Assembly (NCBI RefSeq): GCF_000177195.2
Contig: NC_015953.1
Coordinates: 5,146,001-5,210,000 of the forward strand
Length of the DNA: 64,000 nucleotides
Direction: 5' to 3'
DNA from: Streptomyces sp. SirexAA-E
Lineage (GTDB): Bacteria > Actinomycetota > Actinomycetes > Streptomycetales > Streptomycetaceae
Part shown: positions 60,101-64,000 of the stretch, in pieces
Position numbering within the stretch: the stretch's first letter is position 1
How the letters are laid out: every line of letters starts with the position of its first letter
Program-made: the position numbers and the translations under genes
The notes under the pieces: model-generated
Seen by the model: only the letters and a program-made list of their open reading frames with translations
What the model was told of the DNA's origin: nothing
The model's database searches: none

Positions 60101-60291
60101 CCTCCCGCGAGCAGGAGGTGCACCGGCTGGTCGCGGCCGGCTACACCAACCGCCGCATCGCGGAGGAGCTGTACATCTCACCGAAGACGGCGAGCGTGCA
60201 CGTCTCCAACATCCTGGCCAAGCTGGGCGTGGCCAGCCGCGGCGAGGCGGCCGCCCTGGCCCACCGCTTCCGGCTGTACGCGGCGGGCTGA
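57157..60291 (+). CDS. Large LuxR-family ATP-binding regulator (LAL type)
   Basis: Regulator of 1,044 residues. AAA-type ATPase with Walker A GEAGVGKT (about 69-76) and Walker B VVLVLEDLHWAD, a winged-helix and TPR-like middle (about 330-900), and a C-terminal LuxR helix-turn-helix with SREQEVHRLVAAGYTNRRIA then SPKTASVHVSNILAKLGV. The plan resembles MalT and pathway-specific Streptomyces LAL activators; inducer and targets unknown. ATG 57157 has GGAAG upstream. A GTG at 57247 (VETNTVSPVFVGR) with a possible leaderless promoter is also plausible and would remove 30 poorly conserved residues. Confidence 0.9.
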   Translation: MGDSTAGAPVPLHEAAGAPALSYAYAMLGAVETNTVSPVFVGRAGELASLTGTLVRASADEPQALLVGGEAGVGKTRLVEEFLAVACRREAVVAVGGCVEIGAEGLPYAPFATALRALRRALPDELARALAGQEGELARLLPELGETERASNDEHGTARLFELTVRLLERVSATRTVVLVLEDLHWADASTRHLLSYLFRTLRRGRLVVIGTYRADDVHRRHPLRPLLAELDRLRTVGRIELNRFSRAEVGRQLTGILAVAPEAALVDEIFERSDGNAFFVEELARTVECCGDSSGLSDSLRDLLLVRVETLSDDAQRVVRIVAEGGSTVEHRLLAAVAGLTDDDLDEALRAAVGANILLPAPDLDGYRFRHSLVREAVSDDLLPGERSRLNRRYAEALEADPGLVRADERAARLASYWYAAHDPAKALPAVLRASVEARGRYAHSEQLRLLERAMELWDDVPEAVRATLRPLDYAEVYPGCGCDTAAPLRYLDLMAEATVAARFGGDRERALTIAKKALRVLDGEDDPLRAAWFWVQRSSLMQNLSRGDGWQELATAQELVRGLHPSAVHADVLASVASWGALHRPGPDTLAAADRAVEYARLVGEEYIELHARLTRGWLTIDAGGVEEGLAEMYAVRDRADVLHLVGVMSRASINLPSSLESAGRSPEAVAAADHGIGICHSHGLPDSEAWVRANQSESYFSLGHWKESRAATDAAALLSRSRKSQGLVASRRTELALAQGDFTEAEEQLALNRRLFGVHDRQPQHQINPVRHTMVIAAEQGRVAEARAAFEARSDEGFPPGTQRYALPLLYVAATIEADARGLPATEPGRPAVLERIRGHLKRLPVLVPVWAAYGTLVEAELARAEGTDTPEDWARAAAAFGPLRRPYELAQVRHRWAESVIAASGDRGTATELLREAHTVAERLGALPLAKNIGLLARRARIALTGPADHGRAGGPGGEDGETLSEPAADAVESFGLTSREQEVHRLVAAGYTNRRIAEELYISPKTASVHVSNILAKLGVASRGEAAALAHRFRLYAAG

Positions 60292-60294
60292 GCC

Positions 60295-60326
60295 GGTCCG
60301 CGGTGCGGAGCCGGCTCCCGCGGACC
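60295..60326. terminator. Bidirectional hairpin between LuxR gene and repeat protein
   Basis: GGTCCGCGG / CCGCGGACC 9-bp arms with an inner GGAGCC / GGCTCC stem, in the 37-bp gap between the convergent stop codons. Confidence 0.65.
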
Positions 60327-60328
60327 GC

Positions 60329-60538
60329 CTAAGGGCGCGGCCCGCCCGCCGTGCCCGCCTCGTCCGGGCCGTCGGCCTCCTCCGGCGTCCCAGGGACGTC
60401 CGGGTCCGGGTCGTCGGTCTCCTCGGGCGCCTCCGGGACGTCCGTGCCCGGCCCGTCGGCCTCCTCGGGTGTCCCCGGGACGTCCGCGCCCGGGACCTCC
60501 GCTCCGGGGGTGCCGGGCTCGTCCGGTGTTCCTTGCAT
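60329..60538 (-). CDS. Small acidic repeat protein
   Basis: Protein of 69 residues almost entirely of Pro, Glu, Asp, Gly and Thr, with three 14-residue repeats of the kind DVPGTPEEADGPxx. Acidic and presumably disordered; no signal or membrane segment. ATG 60538 has an ideal AGGAG at 5 nt spacing, the best evidence that it is real; the nucleotide period is 42 bp. Length may vary among strains by loss or gain of repeats. Function unknown. Confidence 0.55.
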   Translation of the reverse strand: MQGTPDEPGTPGAEVPGADVPGTPEEADGPGTDVPEAPEETDDPDPDVPGTPEEADGPDEAGTAGGPRP

Positions 60539-60763
60539 GTCTGCTCCTGGGTCGTCCGTGTGGTGCGGTCCTCCCGGCACTCCTGCCCCCGGATGCCGGA
60601 GTGTGACCTTGCCGGAGGTGAGGTCTGTCGGGCCGCGAGCCGGGTCGCCGATCCCGAGGTCCTCGCGGCTCGGCTCCAGCCGCTCGCGTTCCTCGCCGTG
60701 TGCCTGCGGCCGGGCGCGAACAGCTCCGAGAAGAGTCGAACACCGGTCGTGCTCCCTCCGTCA

Positions 60764-60829
60764 GGCCGCCCGGACGGTCGTCACCGCACCTTCGGGTCGG
60801 GCCGCCCGGACGGTCGTCACCGCACCTTC
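60764..60829. repeat. Tandem 30-bp duplication at the sugar dehydrogenase 3' end
   Basis: Copies at 60764-60793 and 60800-60829, both beginning GGCCGCCCGGACGGTCGTCA, 36 bp apart. The second copy covers the stop codon and last codons (KVR, stop) of the minus-strand gene; the first repeats the same sequence in the 3' flank. Confidence 0.8.
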
Positions 60830-62040
60830 AGCAGCAGGATCCGGTCGTCCCCCTGCTTCGGGGTCCCGCGTCCGTCCGTGTTGCTCGTGACCAGCCACAG
60901 CGTGTCGCCGCCCGCCGCCACCACGGTGCGCAGCCTTCCGTACTTCCCTTCGAGGAACGCCTGAGGGGCCGCCGAAGGTTCCTCGCCCGGCGTGCCCGAC
61001 AGCGGGATCCGCCACAGCCGCTCGCCGCGCAGCCCCGCCATCCAGATGGAGCCCTGGGCGTAGGCGATGCCGCTCGGGGACGCCTCGGAGGTCTTCCACT
61101 GGGCCACCGGGTCGACGTACCCCGCCTCGCCCTTCTCACCCTCGACCTCGGGCCAGCCGTAGTTCTTGCCGGGCTCGATCGCGTTGAGCTCGTCCCAGGT
61201 GTCCTGGCCGAATTCCGAGGCCCACAGGCGCTTCCGCTCGTCCCAGGCCAGCCCCTGCACATTGCGGTGGCCCCAGGAGTACACCACCGAGTCGGCGGAC
61301 GGGTTGCCGTGCACCGGCTCGCCGTCGGGCGTCATCCGCAGGATCTTGCCCGCGAGGGACTTCTCGTCCTGGGCCAGACCCGTGTCACCGGTCTCGCCCG
61401 TGCCCGCGTACAGCATGCGGTCCGGGCCGAAGGCGATCCGGCCGCCGTTGTGGACGGAACCCTTCGGGATGCCCCGCAGGATGGTGTCCGGGGCGCCCAG
61501 CTGCTGTCCGGCCGGCTTCGCCTCGTCGTACTGAAGACGGGCGATGCGGTTGTCCGACTCGGTGGTGAAGTAGGCGTACACCAGGTGGTCCGCGCCGTAC
61601 GTCGGTGCGACCGCGAGCCCCAGGAGGCCACCCTCACCCGCCGGAGAGACCCCCGGCACGGTGCCCACCTCCGTCTTCTTCCCGCTCTCCCCGTCGATCC
61701 GGGTGATCGTCGCGTCGTCGCGCGAGGCCACCAGCAGATCACCCCCGGGCAGCGGCGCCAGCCCCCAGGGGGACGACAGCTTCTCCGTCAGCGTGGACAC
61801 CACGTCCACCGACCCCTTGGCCGGCGGCCGCTTCGCGGGCGGACTCGACGAGGCCGCCGGGGACGAGGCGGAGCCCGCCGGAGGAGTGGGGGAGCCGTCC
61901 GAGGACGCCGGGCCGCCGTCCTCGGAGGCGCAGCCGGCCGACAGCAGCAGGGAGGCGGCGGCCAAGGCCGCCACCACCCCCTTGCGCCCTTTGCGCCCGT
62001 TGTGCACCTTGCGTTCCTCGTGCGCCGCGGGAGTTTGCAC
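60817..62040 (-). CDS. PQQ-type sugar dehydrogenase lipoprotein
   Basis: Secreted lipoprotein of 407 residues of the soluble glucose/aldose dehydrogenase family (six-bladed beta-propeller). Signal with lipobox SAGC, then a Ser/Pro linker, and blades including SSPWGLAPLPGGDLLVASRD, the catalytic-His block VHNGGRIAFGPDRML, GHRNVQGLAWD, NYGWPEVEG and the end LWLVTSNTDGRG. Whether PQQ is bound is uncertain, as many homologues in Streptomyces lack evidence. GTG 62040 has AAAGGA 8 nt upstream; an earlier in-frame ATG-type start at 62073 has none. Confidence 0.85.
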   Translation of the reverse strand: MQTPAAHEERKVHNGRKGRKGVVAALAAASLLLSAGCASEDGGPASSDGSPTPPAGSASSPAASSSPPAKRPPAKGSVDVVSTLTEKLSSPWGLAPLPGGDLLVASRDDATITRIDGESGKKTEVGTVPGVSPAGEGGLLGLAVAPTYGADHLVYAYFTTESDNRIARLQYDEAKPAGQQLGAPDTILRGIPKGSVHNGGRIAFGPDRMLYAGTGETGDTGLAQDEKSLAGKILRMTPDGEPVHGNPSADSVVYSWGHRNVQGLAWDERKRLWASEFGQDTWDELNAIEPGKNYGWPEVEGEKGEAGYVDPVAQWKTSEASPSGIAYAQGSIWMAGLRGERLWRIPLSGTPGEEPSAAPQAFLEGKYGRLRTVVAAGGDTLWLVTSNTDGRGTPKQGDDRILLLKVR

Positions 62041-62133
62041 AGGACCGATCCTTTCGACGGCGAACATCACCACTGTTCATACACTGCTGCCCGCCGTGGC
62101 TCCCCGATCTCCCCGCATTCCTCCGCCGACGGG

Positions 62134-63123
62134 TCAGTCCCACGACCCGCGTGCCGGGGGCAGCCGAGCGATCTCGGCCAGGTCCCGTTCGGTGAGCTCC
62201 AGTTCGGCGGCCCCGACGTTCTCCACGGCCCACCGCTCATGCTTGGTCCCGGGGACGGGCACCACGTGGCCGCCCTGCCGGAGCACCCACGCCAGCGCCA
62301 CCTGCGCCGGGGTCGCGCCGTGCCGCTCGGCCACCCGCCGCAGCCCCACGACCACCGGCTGGTTCGCGGCCATCATCTCCGCGGTGAACCGGGGGTGCCG
62401 GGCCCGCGGATCGTCCGGCTCGAAACCCATCCCGGGCTTGAGCGTCCCCGTCAGATAGCCGTTGCCGAGCGGCATCGCGGCCAGCACGCCCACGCCCCGG
62501 GCCGCACACCACGGCACCAGGTCGTCGAGCGCCCGGGGCGACCACACGGAGAGCTCGGCCTGGACCGCGCTGACGGGGAAGACCTGCTGTATCCGCTCCA
62601 GCTGCCGGACCGTCGTGTCGTACGTCCGGGAACCCGGCCGGCGCCCCGCGCGCGCTCCGACCGCGCACAGACCGAGCGCCCGCACCTTGCCCGCGGTCAC
62701 CAGCTCCGCCATCGCGCCCCAGGTCTCCTCCACCGGCACCTCGGGGTCGGCCCGGTGGAGCTGGTAGAGGTCGATCACATCGGTCTGCAGCCGCCGCAGC
62801 GAGGCGTCGCAGGCGCGGCGGACGTATCCCGGGCGGCCGTTGGCGACGATGTGCTGGTCGCCGACCAGCAGTCCGCACTTGGTCGAGAGGAAGGCGTCCG
62901 AGCGGCGTCCCTTCAACGCCCGCCCGATCAGCAGCTCGTTGGTGAACGGCCCGTACATGTCGGCCGTGTCGAGCAGCCGGACCCCCGCGTCCAGGGCGGC
63001 GTGCACCGTGCGCAGCGAACGGTCACCACGCTGCTGCGACGTGCTGTAGGCCCAGCTCATCGGCATGCACCCCAGCCCGACAGCGCCCACGGCCAGCCCC
63101 GCCGCACCGATTGTCCTGCGCAC
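62134..63123 (-). CDS. Aldo/keto reductase
   Basis: NADPH-dependent reductase of 329 residues with TIM-barrel fold. Catalytic tetrad: Asp in LLDTADMYG, Tyr of the same MYG, Lys in LSTKCG and His in YQLHRADPE. The C-terminal NADP site is VPGTKHERWAVENVGA. Starts at GTG 63123, supported by GGGAGGG 8 nt upstream; a far upstream start at 63324 overlaps the divergent gene and is unlikely. Substrate unknown. Confidence 0.9.
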   Translation of the reverse strand: MRRTIGAAGLAVGAVGLGCMPMSWAYSTSQQRGDRSLRTVHAALDAGVRLLDTADMYGPFTNELLIGRALKGRRSDAFLSTKCGLLVGDQHIVANGRPGYVRRACDASLRRLQTDVIDLYQLHRADPEVPVEETWGAMAELVTAGKVRALGLCAVGARAGRRPGSRTYDTTVRQLERIQQVFPVSAVQAELSVWSPRALDDLVPWCAARGVGVLAAMPLGNGYLTGTLKPGMGFEPDDPRARHPRFTAEMMAANQPVVVGLRRVAERHGATPAQVALAWVLRQGGHVVPVPGTKHERWAVENVGAAELELTERDLAEIARLPPARGSWD

Positions 63124-63204
63124 TCCCCGAACCCTCCCTCGGTCCCGTCGTCGCAGGACCACACCGCACCCCAAAAGTAACCTCTGCCGTTCCGCGCCCT
63201 CGCA

Positions 63205-63210
63205 TAGCCT
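63205..63210 (+). promoter_or_regulatory. Candidate -10 box, leaderless 2-hydroxyacid dehydrogenase
   Basis: TAGCCT ends 7 nt before ATG 63218; no ribosome-binding site. Confidence 0.45.
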
Positions 63211-63217
63211 CCTGACC

Positions 63218-64000
63218 ATGACTTCGACACCTGCCGCCACCCCCGCCCCGGCCCCGGGACCCGCCCCCGACGTCTGGCTGCCGATCGCTGCCGAGGAGAT
63301 CGACGGACTCCCCGAGGGTCTCAACTACCGCTTCTGGGACGGCGGGCGGGACTATCCGGCGGACCCCGCGAACTGCGCGTTCTACGTCGTCCCGTACATG
63401 AAGGGCCCGCAGGTGGCGCTCCGGCCGCTGGAGCACATGAGCACCGTGCGGGTCGTGCAGACCCTCTCCGCGGGCATCGACCACGTCGAACCGGGACTGG
63501 CCCGGCTGCCCGCCGGGGTGCGGCTCTGCAACGCCAAGGGCGTCCACGAGGCGTCGACCGCGGAGCTCGCCCTCGCCCTGGTCCTCGCCTCGCTGCGCGG
63601 GATCCCCGGCTTCGTGCACGGCCAGGACGAGGAGGAGTGGCGGTCCGGCTTCTACCCCGCGCTCGCCGACAAAACGGTGCTCGTCGTCGGTTACGGATCG
63701 ATCGGCGCGGCCATCGAGGACCGGCTCGAACCCTTCGAGTGCGCGCGGGTCGTGCGCGTCGCGCGCTCCGCCCGGACAACCGGGCGCGGCCCCGTACACG
63801 CGCTCGACGAGCTGCCCGCTCTGTTGCCCGAGGCCGACATCGTCATCCTGTCCACCCCGCTGAACGCCTCCACGCAAGGGCTGGTCGGGGCCGAGTTCCT
63901 CGCCGCGATGCGGGACGGCGCCCTGCTCGTGAACGTGGCGCGCGGCGCGGTCGTCGACACCCAGGCACTGCTGCCCGAACTGGAGTCCGGCCGACTGCAC
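63218..64000 (+). CDS. D-2-hydroxyacid dehydrogenase, 5' part
   Basis: First 261 codons of an NAD-dependent D-2-hydroxyacid dehydrogenase; the rest lies beyond the window. After a Thr/Pro/Ala-rich start, VQTLSAGIDHVEPGLARLP and EASTAELALALVLASLRGIP are the substrate-side blocks. VLVVGYGSIGAAIEDRLEPF is the Rossmann motif, and ILSTPLNASTQGLVG with LVNVARGAVVD is characteristic. The catalytic Glu and His are not within the visible part. Substrate not assignable; phosphoglycerate or glyoxylate-type are possibilities. Confidence 0.9.
   Translation, partial: MTSTPAATPAPAPGPAPDVWLPIAAEEIDGLPEGLNYRFWDGGRDYPADPANCAFYVVPYMKGPQVALRPLEHMSTVRVVQTLSAGIDHVEPGLARLPAGVRLCNAKGVHEASTAELALALVLASLRGIPGFVHGQDEEEWRSGFYPALADKTVLVVGYGSIGAAIEDRLEPFECARVVRVARSARTTGRGPVHALDELPALLPEADIVILSTPLNASTQGLVGAEFLAAMRDGALLVNVARGAVVDTQALLPELESGRLH

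Overview
The window is high-GC, codon-biased actinobacterial chromosome, almost certainly Streptomyces. It carries many GTG starts, Tat and lipoprotein signals, long perfect GC-rich hairpins between genes, and a gene order (glgX, tandem L,D-transpeptidases, glycine-cleavage operon, opp operon, cysteine desulfurase-mnmA-ligA, GGDEF/EAL, gatCAB, LuxR) that matches from memory the S. coelicolor SCO5456-SCO5507 core region. No rRNA, tRNA, CRISPR, insertion sequence or prophage was seen.

Layout. 1-8.5 kb: 3' part of glgX, two tandem L,D-transpeptidase lipoproteins, an enoyl-CoA hydratase, an anti-sigma ATPase, a polysaccharide-deacetylase-like lipoprotein that has lost its catalytic aspartates, and an orphan class I terpene synthase. 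8.9-11.3 kb: an ABC exporter and GntR regulator operon with a palindrome over its promoter. 11.6-15.7 kb: a stress-type regulatory island (STAS antagonist, MarR, GAF-PP2C phosphatase, SigB/F-family sigma factor, DUF5133). 15.9-17.6 kb: divergent NmrA/TetR pair with twin operators. 18-23 kb: gcvT-gcvH-glyA-sdaA behind a tandem glycine riboswitch, so glycine is cleaved, converted to serine and deaminated to pyruvate. 23-26 kb: a P-loop kinase-like gene, a 20-bp minisatellite and two SseB-family genes. 26-32.5 kb: a five-gene oligopeptide ABC transporter.

32.5-44.8 kb: a mixed set of single genes (TRIC-type channel, thioesterase, WYL and TetR regulators, hydrolases, amidase, LOG protein, SDR, MetE-like protein) around the tRNA thiolation pair cysteine desulfurase and MnmA. 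44.8-53.2 kb: ligA, a membrane GGDEF/EAL protein, and gatC-gatA-small membrane ORF-gatB. 53.3-64 kb: Tat-exported phospholipase C, GNAT, a membrane protein, a large LuxR-type ATPase regulator, a small acidic repeat protein, a lipoprotein sugar dehydrogenase, an aldo/keto reductase and the start of a 2-hydroxyacid dehydrogenase.

No wholly new defence or biosynthetic system is evident. The best leads are the ABC-GntR operon with two distinct cis-element types, the stress island with a phosphatase carrying an altered metal site, the deacetylase-like protein, the orphan terpene synthase, and the SseB pair beside the serine/glycine operon. Gene starts are inferred from ribosome-binding sites and leaderless-type -10 boxes. 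Functions are inferred from recognisable motifs; no database search was run.
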